Of a DNA stretch of 64,000 nucleotides, positions 44,920 to 53,631 are shown piece by piece. The notes beneath the pieces were generated by a model. It saw only the letters and a program-made list of their open reading frames with translations, made no database searches and was not told the origin of the DNA. The translations under genes were made by a program, and so were the position numbers. The stretch's first letter is position 1; every line of letters begins with the position of its first letter. Source of the stretch: Spongiivirga citrea (GTDB lineage Bacteria; Bacteroidota; Bacteroidia; Flavobacteriales; Flavobacteriaceae). The stretch spans positions 310,001 to 374,000 of the forward strand of contig NZ_JAABOQ010000004.1 in the NCBI RefSeq assembly GCF_010671565.1, given 5' to 3'.

Positions 44920-44962
44920 TGATTTTTGTCATGAAATAAAAAAAGCTTTCCGCCGAAATTTG
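44920..44962 (+). promoter_or_regulatory. Crp/Fnr-type operator and -7 box of hemN
   Basis: TGATTTTTGTCA (44920-44931) is one base from a perfect dyad. After exactly 23 nt comes GAAATTTG (44955-44962), a near -7 box. The TTG at 44960 lies inside this box, so translation must start at the ATG at 44981. Confidence 0.6.
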
Positions 44963-44980
44963 TCACATATTTCAACTTAT

Positions 44981-46345
44981 ATGTGTACAACACTTATCTC
45001 AAAGTACAACGTATCGGGGCCCCGTTACACAAGCTATCCAACTGTTCCATATTGGGATAATGATTCCTTTAGACTATGGTCCTGGAAAGAAAAAGTTCAG
45101 CAAAGTTTTGAAGAATCAAATTCTAATGAAGGTATTAGTTTATATATACACTCACCGTTTTGCGAAAGCATGTGTACTTTTTGTGGTTGCAATAAGCGAA
45201 TAACTAAAAATCATGGTTTAGAACTTCCTTATATCGAAACTGTACTTCAAGAATTAGATCTGTACATCGCTTTATTTAATCATAAACCTGTCATAAAGCA
45301 ATTACATATAGGTGGTGGTACTCCCACATTTTTTTCTGTGGAAAACTTTAGAGTTCTTCTAACAGGAATTTTTACAAGGACAATCAGAGATCAGTATCCT
45401 GAATTTAGTTTTGAGGGTCATCCAAATAACACTACCAAAGAGCATTTACAAACGCTTTTTGATTTTGGGTTTGAACGTGTTTGTTACGGAGTTCAAGACT
45501 ACAATCTCAAGGTCCAAAATGCCATTAATAGAGTACAACCTTATGAAAATGTTCTAAAGGCCACTACTCAAGCTAAAGGCGCTGGTTATACCTCAGTTGG
45601 TCATGACATTGTATATGGGCTTCCTTTTCAAACGGAAGATGACATTATAAATACCATTGCCCAAACTATAAGGCTACGCCCAGATAGAATTTCATTTTAT
45701 AGTTATGCTCACGTTCCATGGATAAAAGGTAATGGACAACGAGGCTTTAGGGATGAAGATCTACCAACTCCTTCTCAAAAAAGGAAGCAGTATGAGATTG
45801 GTAAAAAGACATTTAAGGAAGCTGGTTATGTCGAAATAGGAATGGATCACTTTGCCTTAAAAAACGATACGCTTTATTCTGCCCAAGAAAATGGAACCTT
45901 ACATCGAAATTTCATGGGATATGCCGCCAATAAAACCAAACTCATGCTTGGTCTTGGAGTATCCTCGATAAGTGATAGTTGGTATGGTTTTGCACAGAAT
46001 GTAAAAAATGTAGACGAATATCAAAAGTTGGTGAAACAGGGAATATTTCCGGTGTATAGAGGTCATATTTTGACTGATGAAGATCTAATAATCAGAAAAC
46101 ACATCTTAAGTTTAATGTGCCAATTTGCAACAACTTTTAGTGCTGATGATCTTGTCATAAATCATATTCCTAGTCTTATAGAAAAACTAAAAGAATTTGA
46201 AAAAGATGAGTTAGTGACCATTGATTCTAATACCATTAAAGTCACAAAAAAAGGACGCCCTTTTGTTAGAAATATCTGTATGCTTTTTGACCTAAGATTA
46301 CAGCGAAAAAAGCCAGAGACACAGCTTTTCTCTATGACAGTATAG
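44981..46345 (+). CDS. hemN: Oxygen-independent coproporphyrinogen III oxidase
   Basis: Radical-SAM enzyme that decarboxylates coproporphyrinogen III to protoporphyrinogen IX without oxygen, for haem synthesis under low oxygen. The ATG at 44981 gives 454 residues. The [4Fe-4S] motif is CESMCTFCGC, the HemN form CxxxCxxCxC, followed by LHIGGGTPTFF (SAM-binding GGGTP). The N-terminal MCTTLISKYNVSGPRYTSYP is typical of true HemN rather than the HemW chaperone, which lacks the extra Cys and this start. A Crp/Fnr-type site lies upstream, fitting an oxygen-controlled gene, and the cbb3 oxidase cluster nearby needs haem. Confidence 0.95.
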   Translation: MCTTLISKYNVSGPRYTSYPTVPYWDNDSFRLWSWKEKVQQSFEESNSNEGISLYIHSPFCESMCTFCGCNKRITKNHGLELPYIETVLQELDLYIALFNHKPVIKQLHIGGGTPTFFSVENFRVLLTGIFTRTIRDQYPEFSFEGHPNNTTKEHLQTLFDFGFERVCYGVQDYNLKVQNAINRVQPYENVLKATTQAKGAGYTSVGHDIVYGLPFQTEDDIINTIAQTIRLRPDRISFYSYAHVPWIKGNGQRGFRDEDLPTPSQKRKQYEIGKKTFKEAGYVEIGMDHFALKNDTLYSAQENGTLHRNFMGYAANKTKLMLGLGVSSISDSWYGFAQNVKNVDEYQKLVKQGIFPVYRGHILTDEDLIIRKHILSLMCQFATTFSADDLVINHIPSLIEKLKEFEKDELVTIDSNTIKVTKKGRPFVRNICMLFDLRLQRKKPETQLFSMTV

Positions 46346-46380
46346 TGTAATTTAAGTTTGGGTTTTTAATAGTAGTTGGT

Positions 46381-46417
46381 AAGGGAAGATTCCAATATAG
46401 AACTTCCCTTTTATTTT
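46381..46417 (+). terminator. Terminator of hemN
   Basis: AAGGGAAG (46381-46388) pairs perfectly with CTTCCCTT (46403-46410) around a 14-nt loop, followed by TTATTTT. Confidence 0.75.
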
Positions 46418-46449
46418 AATCCATACATATAGACTCTTTTCAAGCTATT

Positions 46450-46869
46450 TTAAAACTGCTCTAGTAGATAATTTATAAGATCGGTTGTGGTAACAATACC
46501 CACTAGTTCATCTTTATCGACTACAGGTAATGCATGAAACTCTTTTTTAGATAAAATTTCAGCAACTTCTTTAATCGTTGTTGTTGAGCTTACACTAGTA
46601 AGATTTTTTGCCATTACTTGTTCAATCGTGAACATATTGTAAACTATGGTATCTACTTCTTGTTCATCTTCATCAACAGCATCTGCAAAACTTATTCTTA
46701 GCAAATCTGTATAGCTTAACATACCAATTACCTGAGTTCCGCGTACAACGGGAATATGTCGAATGTGATTTTCTTTAAATAATTGTTCTGCTCTTCCTAA
46801 AGTATCATTCTTAGTTAAAGTGATGACCTTTGAGGTCATTATATTTGATACGGGTGTTCTTTTTTTCAT
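46450..46869 (-). CDS. Two-CBS-domain protein
   Basis: 139-residue cytoplasmic protein made of a CBS pair: VSNIMTSKVITLTKNDTLGR, then IRHIPVVRGTQVIGMLSYTD, then VMAKNLTSVSSTTTIKEVAE and FHALPVVDKDELVGIVTTTD. CBS pairs bind adenosyl ligands (AMP, ATP, NAD) and usually report energy state. It lies 96 bp after the HPF-like gene on the same strand, so both may be read from the Crp/Fnr-controlled promoter at 47357. The target is unknown. Confidence 0.9.
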   Translation of the reverse strand: MKKRTPVSNIMTSKVITLTKNDTLGRAEQLFKENHIRHIPVVRGTQVIGMLSYTDLLRISFADAVDEDEQEVDTIVYNMFTIEQVMAKNLTSVSSTTTIKEVAEILSKKEFHALPVVDKDELVGIVTTTDLINYLLEQF

Positions 46870-46965
46870 AATTAAAAATATTAGTGCATTTACAATAGAT
46901 TCTTAATAAGAAATAACATATGAGAAATATGAAATGATTATTAAGAATTGGTCTAACAGTCTCCT

Positions 46966-47301
46966 TCAATAGCATAGTATGTTCTTATCGCGTTGAGTAA
47001 CCATTTTATGCTTAACCCTTTCTAGCTGATGATGTAATTCCGAAATCGTATTCTTAACAGCAATCTCAAAACTTGGCTCGTATGAAGATGAAAAAACTCT
47101 CGGTCCTGGCATACTAAGCTCCATATCACAAATGCATTGAGCATCTCCGTTTTTAGCATCTTTTTTAATGCATACTTGGGCTTTAATTAGCCAAGGATAT
47201 TCTTTAAAAAGTGGTTCTGATTTCTGGTTAATGTATGTGGAAAGAGTTTCGCTGACAGGGAGCTTTACAAATTGAATTTGAATGTTATTTGTCATATTCA
47301 T
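46966..47301 (-). CDS. HPF/RaiA-like ribosome-associated protein
   Basis: Small protein (111 residues from the ATG at 47301, or 109 from the ATG at 47295) of the ribosome hibernation/sigma-54 modulation family. It shows the beta-alpha-beta-beta-alpha pattern: IQIQFVKLPVSETLSTYINQ, LIKAQVCIKKDAKNGDAQCI and the final helix EIAVKNTISELHHQLERVKH. Such proteins bind the 30S subunit and stop translation in stationary or oxygen-limited cells. A Crp/Fnr-type operator upstream fits induction when oxygen falls. The predicted transcription start near 47310 leaves a very short leader, favouring the second ATG slightly. Confidence 0.85.
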   Translation of the reverse strand: MNMTNNIQIQFVKLPVSETLSTYINQKSEPLFKEYPWLIKAQVCIKKDAKNGDAQCICDMELSMPGPRVFSSSYEPSFEIAVKNTISELHHQLERVKHKMVTQRDKNILCY

Positions 47302-47314
47302 CAGATTTATATTT

Positions 47315-47357
47315 TAAAGGTATCTGAAAAACACCTGAAAAAACATGACCAAAATCA
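47315..47357 (-). promoter_or_regulatory. Crp/Fnr-type operator and -7 box of the HPF-like gene
   Basis: On the minus strand TGATTTTGGTCA (47346-47357) is followed after 23 nt by TACCTTTA (47315-47322), one mismatch from a -7 box. Confidence 0.6.
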
Positions 47358-47385
47358 GCGGTTATTACTATAAATTATTTGGTTT

Positions 47386-48093
47386 TTAATGACATATCAT
47401 CTGATTGTCAACCTTCTCTACGGCAACTAATTCAGAAGGTGAAATATAAGGTATATCAAGTCCCATACCTCTTAATATAAATAAGATTCCTATTGCCACT
47501 ACGAAAACCGGAATGGCCCTTTTTAATCGTTGTTTTGTTTTTCCTTTCAAAAAATTACCTAGATAAATAGCAGTCGTCATTAAAGGAATAGTCCCTAAGC
47601 CAAAAAATACCATGTAAGCACCACCTTGCAAAGCACCCCCAGATGCTAGCGCTCCGAAAATTGCCACATATACCAACCCACAAGGTAGTAGCCCATTTAA
47701 ATACCCAATAGTAAAAAATGTTCCGACATTCTTCTTTTTTAAGTTAACACCTATAGCATTTTTTAATTTTCCTACAGTAGTATATATAGGCCTTGAAAAA
47801 TTAAAACGATTAAATAGTTTTAATGGAACCAAGATTATCACAATCATCAAAATACCAACTACAATAGATAGTTGTTGCTGCACCCCAAAAAGATTCAAGC
47901 TTTTACCTAGAAGACCAATAATAATTCCTAGGACCGCATAGGTAAGTACACGGCCAACATGATAACTAATTAATTGTAGGATTCGCCTAGTCCTGTTCTT
48001 GCGATCTAAGGGAAGAAGAAATGCAACAGGTCCGCACATTCCCACGCAGTGAAAACTACCTAACAGACCAAGTATGAAAGCGGCATATAGCAT
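47386..48093 (-). CDS. SafE/UreH-like membrane protein at the end of the cbb3 cluster
   Basis: 235-residue inner-membrane protein with about six transmembrane helices. The N-terminus FILGLLGSFHCVGMCGPVAF is the HCxGMCG signature of the UreH/DsbD_2-like branch of sulfite-exporter-type proteins, in which Cys and His suggest metal (often copper) handling. A second Gly/Cys motif is GYLNGLLPCGLVYVAIFGAL. Its ATG overlaps the stop of fixH by one base (TAATG). Place in the cluster suggests a role in copper supply or assembly of the oxidase; this is inference. Confidence 0.85.
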   Translation of the reverse strand: MLYAAFILGLLGSFHCVGMCGPVAFLLPLDRKNRTRRILQLISYHVGRVLTYAVLGIIIGLLGKSLNLFGVQQQLSIVVGILMIVIILVPLKLFNRFNFSRPIYTTVGKLKNAIGVNLKKKNVGTFFTIGYLNGLLPCGLVYVAIFGALASGGALQGGAYMVFFGLGTIPLMTTAIYLGNFLKGKTKQRLKRAIPVFVVAIGILFILRGMGLDIPYISPSELVAVEKVDNQMICH

Positions 48094-48539
48094 TAATACA
48101 CAATTTGTTTTTTATACAGATATTGGGTTTTTTCATAGTCCCAATCGATGGTAATGTTCCAGCGACCGTCTAACATTCTATTACCAGGTATGAGCAAATT
48201 AGAAGATGTTAAATCTAGCGGTAAACTAAAATCTAACTTTTTGTTAGACGGTCTGTAAAGGAACACTGTACCTTTTATTTTTTCAGGATCAAGTTCAGCA
48301 GGAAATATAATTTCCCACCCTTTTTCAGTTCGTTTTCCTGTTATTTTTTCTTTTAAATTATTGGTATTGGTCTCGGCATCAATTTCCTCTTGGTAGGCAA
48401 TTTCCTTTGCATAGTACTCTTCAGTAACCAAATCATGACTATAGTTTTTATCGGTGCTCATCGTAATGACCAAGTACATTATAAAACTCATAAATGCGAG
48501 CATTCCCACCACTACACCTTTTCCCCAATTCCATTTCAT
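48093..48539 (-). CDS. ccoH: FixH/CcoH cbb3 oxidase assembly protein
   Basis: 148-residue membrane protein with one N-terminal helix (VVVGMLAFMSFIMYLVITM) and an extracytoplasmic domain containing LVTEEYYAKEIAYQEEIDAE and the C-terminal NRMLDGRWNITIDWDYE. This is the FixH pattern; FixH/CcoH is needed for stable assembly of cbb3 oxidase. It begins 7 nt after ccoG and overlaps the next gene by one base, in a single operon. Confidence 0.9.
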   Translation of the reverse strand: MKWNWGKGVVVGMLAFMSFIMYLVITMSTDKNYSHDLVTEEYYAKEIAYQEEIDAETNTNNLKEKITGKRTEKGWEIIFPAELDPEKIKGTVFLYRPSNKKLDFSLPLDLTSSNLLIPGNRMLDGRWNITIDWDYEKTQYLYKKQIVY

Positions 48540-48546
48540 AATCTAA

Positions 48547-49968
48547 TTATTTATAACTCCTTGGCCCTAAAAAAGCCGTGGTTGTTGTTTCTATTAAATT
48601 ATCTCCACTGTAAATACCAATTTCAAGTCTATCCTTATCCCCTTTTAGGGCACTTGCATTTAACTCAATAAATAGCGTTCCTTCTGCAAGGCTTTGTCCT
48701 TCAATATTAAAATGATCAAGCGATACTAACTTGACAGTTCCTTTATGCGAGAGTAACTTGAAACTAACATCCGAGATATTATCAACGGTTTTATTAACCA
48801 ATTTGTAGGTATATACATTACTAATAATATTATCCGCCTTTCGTTCATACAATTGTCCTGGTAGACGGAGTATCCTGGCCTCGATATCATTACGTAAAAA
48901 AAGCATACCCACTAATACAGCTATAAGAATACCTAAGACCGCGCTATATCCTTTTAATCTAGGTGTAAACTTGAATTTTTCTTTCTTTTCAATATTATCT
49001 TCACTCGCATAACGTATCAATCCTTTTGGTAGATTAACACTTTCCATGATATGATCACAAGCATCGATACATGCCGTACAGTTTACACATTCTAGTTGAG
49101 TACCATTTCGAATATCAATGCCCGTAGGACATACATTTACACATTGAAAACAATCTATGCAGTCTCCTTTTCCTGTCGCTGTTCGCTCTTCATTTTTTCT
49201 AAATTTTGCTCTACCAGCTTCTTTCTCTCCACGTTTATGGTCATATGCAACAACAATAGATTTATTATCTAGCAAAACTCCTTGTAAGCGCCCATAAGGA
49301 CAGGCAATAATGCAAACCTGTTCTCGAAACCAAGCGAATACAAAATAGAATACCCCCGTAAAAATCAACAATGAAATAAGTGTACTTAAGTGTTTAGCCG
49401 GTCCGTCGGTGATATATCGTATTAATTGATCACTACCTATTAAATATGCCAAAAACACATTAGCAATTAAAAACGATATGATAAAAAAGACGGTCCATTT
49501 CAAAACTCTTTTTCTAATCTTCTCCTTGTTCCAAGGCATCTTAGACAGTCTTATCTGCTTTCCTCGGTCACCGTCAATCCAATATTCAATTCTGCGAAAT
49601 ACCATTTCCATAAAAATGGTCTGCGGGCAAATCCATCCACAAAAAAGTCGACCAAATGCCACCGTGAACAATATGATAAACACTACCCCAATAATCATCA
49701 TGATAACAAAAAGATGAAAATCTTGAGGCCAGAAAGGGAAACCGAAAATATTAAAACGTCGTTCTAATACATTGAACATCAAAAACTGGTTTCCTCCTAT
49801 TTTTATAAATGGTGCAGAAAACAAAAACGCCAATAAGACATAGCTCACATACTTGCGATACTCATACCATTTACCATTTGGCTTTTTAGGAAACACCCAT
49901 GCCCGCTTGCCTTCTTCGTTAAGCGTACCAATGGTATCTCTAAAATTATCTTGTCCTTGCTCTGCCAT
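48547..49968 (-). CDS. ccoG: Cytochrome c oxidase accessory protein CcoG
   Basis: 473-residue inner-membrane iron-sulfur protein involved in copper reduction/delivery for cbb3 oxidase. It has several transmembrane helices and a CGWICPQTIFMEMVFRR motif. A ferredoxin-like double [4Fe-4S] segment follows (CIDCFQCVNVCP and CVNCTACIDACD). The C-terminal Ig-like FixG domain contains VYTYKLVNKTVDNISDVSFK. Length and order are standard. It starts 7 nt after ccoP. Confidence 0.95.
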   Translation of the reverse strand: MAEQGQDNFRDTIGTLNEEGKRAWVFPKKPNGKWYEYRKYVSYVLLAFLFSAPFIKIGGNQFLMFNVLERRFNIFGFPFWPQDFHLFVIMMIIGVVFIILFTVAFGRLFCGWICPQTIFMEMVFRRIEYWIDGDRGKQIRLSKMPWNKEKIRKRVLKWTVFFIISFLIANVFLAYLIGSDQLIRYITDGPAKHLSTLISLLIFTGVFYFVFAWFREQVCIIACPYGRLQGVLLDNKSIVVAYDHKRGEKEAGRAKFRKNEERTATGKGDCIDCFQCVNVCPTGIDIRNGTQLECVNCTACIDACDHIMESVNLPKGLIRYASEDNIEKKEKFKFTPRLKGYSAVLGILIAVLVGMLFLRNDIEARILRLPGQLYERKADNIISNVYTYKLVNKTVDNISDVSFKLLSHKGTVKLVSLDHFNIEGQSLAEGTLFIELNASALKGDKDRLEIGIYSGDNLIETTTTAFLGPRSYK

Positions 49969-49975
49969 TCAATTT

Positions 49976-50866
49976 TTAGTTGGAAACGTCTGGATCTACC
50001 CAGATTTCACCTTCGGCTGCTTTGGGCTCTGCAGGAGTAGTTCCTTGGAACTCAAAAATGTAACTGGCTACTTGTGCCATCTCCGCTGGCTTAAGTGTTG
50101 TTTTCCAGGGAATCATTCCTTTACCAGCACGACCCCCTTCAGAGATTGTTCTAAATACATTTTTTATTCCTCCTCCCAAAATCCAATGTTCATCAGTCAA
50201 ATTGGGTCCAATACCACCTCCACCGTCAGATTTATGACAAGCAACACAGTTTACCTCAAAGATCTTTTTACCCGCACTTAAATCCGAAGCTTCGGTAAGT
50301 AGTTCTACCGTATTGACATCGACAAGGTCTTTCGCTGTCTTTTTCCATTCTTCAATGGCTAGATTAGCCTCTGCTACTGCTACTTCATATTCTTCGTCCT
50401 GATTGTAATCCTTGTACACCTCAAACCGCACTAAATAAACAACCGCAAAGATTATGGTAATGTAAAAACCATACACCCACCATGGCGGTAATTTATTGTC
50501 TAGCTCCTTAATTCCGTCATAGTTATGATCTAGAATAATCTCATGTTCTTCTTCAATTGGCTTTGTACCTAATGATTGTTTGTACTTCTCTTTAATCCAT
50601 TTAAACTGATTGGCTTCTTTAAGCGCTTGCTTTTCATCATATCTTGCTTTAGCCTCATCACTAAGTGTTGCATACAGTATATTTTTAATAGCTTCCACGC
50701 AAGCTTCGCATGCTATATAAAAAAGGATAATGACCGCAAGAACGACCCACATTAAGGGCTTTTCGCTAAACACGGAAACATCTCCTGATGATCCTAAATT
50801 GTCAAGTAAAAAATACCCGACAATCGAAAAAATGAATACTCTTAAATAAGATCCTGTAGTTTTCAT
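49976..50866 (-). CDS. ccoP: cbb3 oxidase subunit CcoP, mono-haem form
   Basis: 296-residue membrane-anchored c-type cytochrome passing electrons to the cbb3 oxidase. Two N-terminal helices are followed by a cytoplasmic segment, a third helix (WWVYGFYITIIFAVVYLVRF) and a periplasmic domain with one haem site, CVACHKSDGGGGIGPNL (Cys near residue 206), and a Met ligand probably in KGMIPWKTTL. Proteobacterial CcoP has two CxxCH motifs; only one is seen here, as is common in Bacteroidota. Its ATG overlaps the ccoQ stop (ATGA). Confidence 0.93.
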   Translation of the reverse strand: MKTTGSYLRVFIFSIVGYFLLDNLGSSGDVSVFSEKPLMWVVLAVIILFYIACEACVEAIKNILYATLSDEAKARYDEKQALKEANQFKWIKEKYKQSLGTKPIEEEHEIILDHNYDGIKELDNKLPPWWVYGFYITIIFAVVYLVRFEVYKDYNQDEEYEVAVAEANLAIEEWKKTAKDLVDVNTVELLTEASDLSAGKKIFEVNCVACHKSDGGGGIGPNLTDEHWILGGGIKNVFRTISEGGRAGKGMIPWKTTLKPAEMAQVASYIFEFQGTTPAEPKAAEGEIWVDPDVSN

Positions 50867-51057
50867 AATTGATCATCATTTTGCGTTACTGTATCATCTT
50901 CTAACGGGATGTTGCTTACCGCTTCTATATGTTTCTTTTTAGCTGTAATTACCCATAAGAATAAGACAGTAAAAAAGATAAAAAATATGGTTAGCGAGAT
51001 AATGGGATAAATCGATACCCCATCAATATTTTCTAAAGCTCCTTTTACAAATTTCAT
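50863..51057 (-). CDS. ccoQ: cbb3 oxidase small subunit CcoQ
   Basis: 64-residue protein with one transmembrane helix (PIISLTIFFIFFTVLFLWVI) followed by the basic AKKKHIEAVSN and an acidic tail. CcoQ stabilises the oxidase. The assignment rests on size, single helix and position between ccoNO and ccoP; it overlaps ccoP by 4 bp. Confidence 0.85.
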   Translation of the reverse strand: MKFVKGALENIDGVSIYPIISLTIFFIFFTVLFLWVITAKKKHIEAVSNIPLEDDTVTQNDDQL

Positions 51058-51063
51058 AATTGC

Positions 51064-53268
51064 TTATTTATTTGAATTTAACGCAGTATCATCCGCAGTC
51101 TTTATTTTTATATCGGTACCTAAACGTTGTAAATAGGCTATTAATGCAACCACTTCTCGATCGCGCATTTGAGTAAACTCTTCGCCATTTTCAGCTGCGT
51201 ATTTCTTATCTGCTTCATAGGTTTTGGCAAAATCAGGGTCGCTATAAAGGTTTTTCTCAATTTGAGTTCCTTGTTCGCTCATCCATTGTTGTGCGCGTGC
51301 TACATCATCTTCGGTATACGGCACACCCAAGGTTATCATAGCTTGCATTTTATCTTCAGTAGCAGACTTATCTAGCTCATTTTGAATTAGCCATTTATAG
51401 GATGGCATTATAGAACCTGAAGAAGTCGTTTGTGGATCGTAAAAGTGATTTAAATGCCAATTATCACTATACTTACCTCCTACCCTCAGAAGATCGGGTC
51501 CGGTACGCTTACTTCCCCATAAAAATGGATGATCATAAACGTATTCCCCAGCTTTGGAATATTCCCCGTAGCGTTCTACTTCGCTTCTAAAAGGTCGAAT
51601 CATTTGTGAATGACAGCCGACACAACCCTCACGTATATATAAATCCCTACCTTCTAGTTCAAGAGGTGTATATGGTTTTACACTAGTAATAACCGGTGTA
51701 TAATCATCTACTATTAACGATGGAATTATTTGCACCATACCACCAATTAGTATAGCAATTGTTGCAAAAATGGTCAATTTCACAGGGCGTCTTTCTAACC
51801 ATGTATGATATCCCTCTTTTGCGGTACGTTTTTTTATTACTTTTTGAAGTGGAGCTGCTTCCGCAAGCTCATCGGTTACTTTATCTCCAGCCCTAGCAGT
51901 CATGATAATATTGTATACACCAATTAATGCACCTACAATAAACATTGTACCACCAATAGCTCGCATCCAGTACATTGGCATAATTTCGCTGACAGTTTCA
52001 AGGAAATTACCATAGACTAGAGTTCCATCTGGATTAAATTGTTTCCACATAGATGCTTGTACAAAGCCTGCTACGTACATTGGTAACGCATATAAAATTA
52101 TACCCAATGTTCCTACCCAAAAATGAACGTTTGCAAGTGGTATAGACCATAATCTGGTTTTAAACAACTTTGGTATTAGCCAGTACACCATACCGAAAGT
52201 CAAGAAACCATTCCATGCCAGTGCTCCTACGTGAACGTGAGCAATAATCCAATCGCTAAAGTGGGCTATGGCATTTACATTTTTAAGTGATAGCATAGGT
52301 CCTTCAAAAGTTGCCATACCGTAACCGGTAATTGCCACCACCATAAATTTTAAAACGGGATCTGTTCGTACTTTATCCCAAGCACCACGTAGTGTCAATA
52401 ATCCATTAATCATACCACCCCATGATGGTGCTATTAGCATTACGGAGAAAGCTACCCCTAAATTTTGTGCCCAATCTGGCAAGGCAGAATACAATAAATG
52501 GTGAGGTCCAGCCCAGATATAAATAAAGATTAGTGACCAGAAGTGAACAATAGATAAGCGATACGAATACACGGGTCGGTTCGCAGCTTTAGGAACGAAA
52601 TAATACATCAACCCTAAAAAAGGTGTCGTTAAGAAAAATGCTACTGCATTATGACCATACCACCATTGTACCAACGCATCTTGAACACCCGCATACATTG
52701 AGTAACTTTTTAATGCGCTTACCGGGATTTCCATACTATTTACAATATGAAGAACCGCCACGGTAACGAAAGTGCCCAGATAAAACCAGATTGCGACGTA
52801 TAAATGTCGTTGTCTTCTCTTTAGAATGGTACCTATTAGGTTAGCACCAAATGCAACCCAAACCAAGGCAATTGCAATGTCAAAAGGCCACTCTAGTTCG
52901 GCATACTCCTTAGAGGTCGTATAACCCAAAGGAAGCGTAATAGCAGCAGCTACGATAATTGCCTGCCAGCCCCAAAAGTTGAAATTACTAATCCAATCTT
53001 TCCACATTCGCGCTTTAAGCAATCGTTGCGTGGAGTAGTATACTCCAGCAAAAATTGCGTTTCCTACGAATGCAAAAATCACAGCATTGGTGTGCAATGG
53101 ACGTAAACGCCCAAAACTAAGCCATGAAATACCATCAGTTAAGTTTGGAAATAAAAACATGAATGCTAGCAATAAACCAACAGTCATACCTATTATTCCC
53201 CAAAACATTGTCGCCACAATAAATTTGCGAACGATCTTGTTGTCATAATAAAATTGCTCTAGTTGCAT
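51064..53268 (-). CDS. ccoNO: Fused cbb3 oxidase catalytic subunit CcoN and haem-c subunit CcoO
   Basis: 734-residue fusion forming the core of cbb3 terminal oxidase, which reduces O2 to water with high affinity and pumps protons. The CcoN part (about 1-480) has twelve or so helices and the haem/CuB His residues in [44 protein letters not shown] and [16 protein letters not shown]. After a linker with one helix, the CcoO part has the haem-c site [15 protein letters not shown] (Cys near 547) and [11 protein letters not shown] with the Met ligand. CcoN and CcoO are separate in Proteobacteria; the fusion is usual in Bacteroidota. ccoS precedes it by 12 nt. Confidence 0.95.
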   Translation of the reverse strand: MQLEQFYYDNKIVRKFIVATMFWGIIGMTVGLLLAFMFLFPNLTDGISWLSFGRLRPLHTNAVIFAFVGNAIFAGVYYSTQRLLKARMWKDWISNFNFWGWQAIIVAAAITLPLGYTTSKEYAELEWPFDIAIALVWVAFGANLIGTILKRRQRHLYVAIWFYLGTFVTVAVLHIVNSMEIPVSALKSYSMYAGVQDALVQWWYGHNAVAFFLTTPFLGLMYYFVPKAANRPVYSYRLSIVHFWSLIFIYIWAGPHHLLYSALPDWAQNLGVAFSVMLIAPSWGGMINGLLTLRGAWDKVRTDPVLKFMVVAITGYGMATFEGPMLSLKNVNAIAHFSDWIIAHVHVGALAWNGFLTFGMVYWLIPKLFKTRLWSIPLANVHFWVGTLGIILYALPMYVAGFVQASMWKQFNPDGTLVYGNFLETVSEIMPMYWMRAIGGTMFIVGALIGVYNIIMTARAGDKVTDELAEAAPLQKVIKKRTAKEGYHTWLERRPVKLTIFATIAILIGGMVQIIPSLIVDDYTPVITSVKPYTPLELEGRDLYIREGCVGCHSQMIRPFRSEVERYGEYSKAGEYVYDHPFLWGSKRTGPDLLRVGGKYSDNWHLNHFYDPQTTSSGSIMPSYKWLIQNELDKSATEDKMQAMITLGVPYTEDDVARAQQWMSEQGTQIEKNLYSDPDFAKTYEADKKYAAENGEEFTQMRDREVVALIAYLQRLGTDIKIKTADDTALNSNK

Positions 53269-53280
53269 AGGTCACTTTAG

Positions 53281-53484
53281 TTAATCGTTTATTATTGTTG
53301 ATTTTTTAGTTTGCTGATCGCCTTTTTTGGTAGAAGTAGTTTTTACTTCATCTTCAAAAAGCATGCGGACGGAAGGCGTATAGACATCGTCATACTGCCC
53401 TTTTTTAACTGATAAAACAAAGGCAGCAAAAAACACTAGCGCAACAATAACACTAATAGCCAATAGCATGTAAATAATACTCAT
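53281..53484 (-). CDS. ccoS: cbb3 oxidase maturation protein CcoS
   Basis: 67-residue protein with one transmembrane helix (MSIIYMLLAISVIVALVFFA) and the family pattern AAFVLSVKKGQYDDVYTPSVRMLFEDE. CcoS is needed to insert cofactors into the oxidase. It is the first gene of the operon, directly behind a promoter with a perfect TGAC-N4-GTCA dyad. Confidence 0.93.
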   Translation of the reverse strand: MSIIYMLLAISVIVALVFFAAFVLSVKKGQYDDVYTPSVRMLFEDEVKTTSTKKGDQQTKKSTIIND

Positions 53485-53504
53485 ACCTTACCTGAAATAT
53501 GGCG

Positions 53505-53547
53505 TAAAACTAGCTTGAATCCCTATGAAAAAAACTGACATTTGTCA
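53505..53547 (-). promoter_or_regulatory. Crp/Fnr-type operator and -7 box of the cco operon
   Basis: TGACAAATGTCA on the minus strand (53536-53547, within a perfect 16-bp dyad at 53534-53549) is followed after 23 nt by TAGTTTTA (53505-53512), one mismatch from a -7 box. With a start near 53500 the dyad centre falls at about -41.5, the class II activator position. Confidence 0.7.
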
Positions 53548-53631
53548 GTGTTTAGAAAAATACTTTGAGTAGATTTTCATTTGGACAGTTATAATAGAGT
53601 ACTGCCCTGATAATTCGACAAAACAAAAAGA

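Noticed and set aside
46931-46950. Crp/Fnr-type site before the CBS gene (TGAT half-site)
   Set aside because: The second half does not match (AAGA instead of ATCA), and the gene can be read from the HPF-like promoter.
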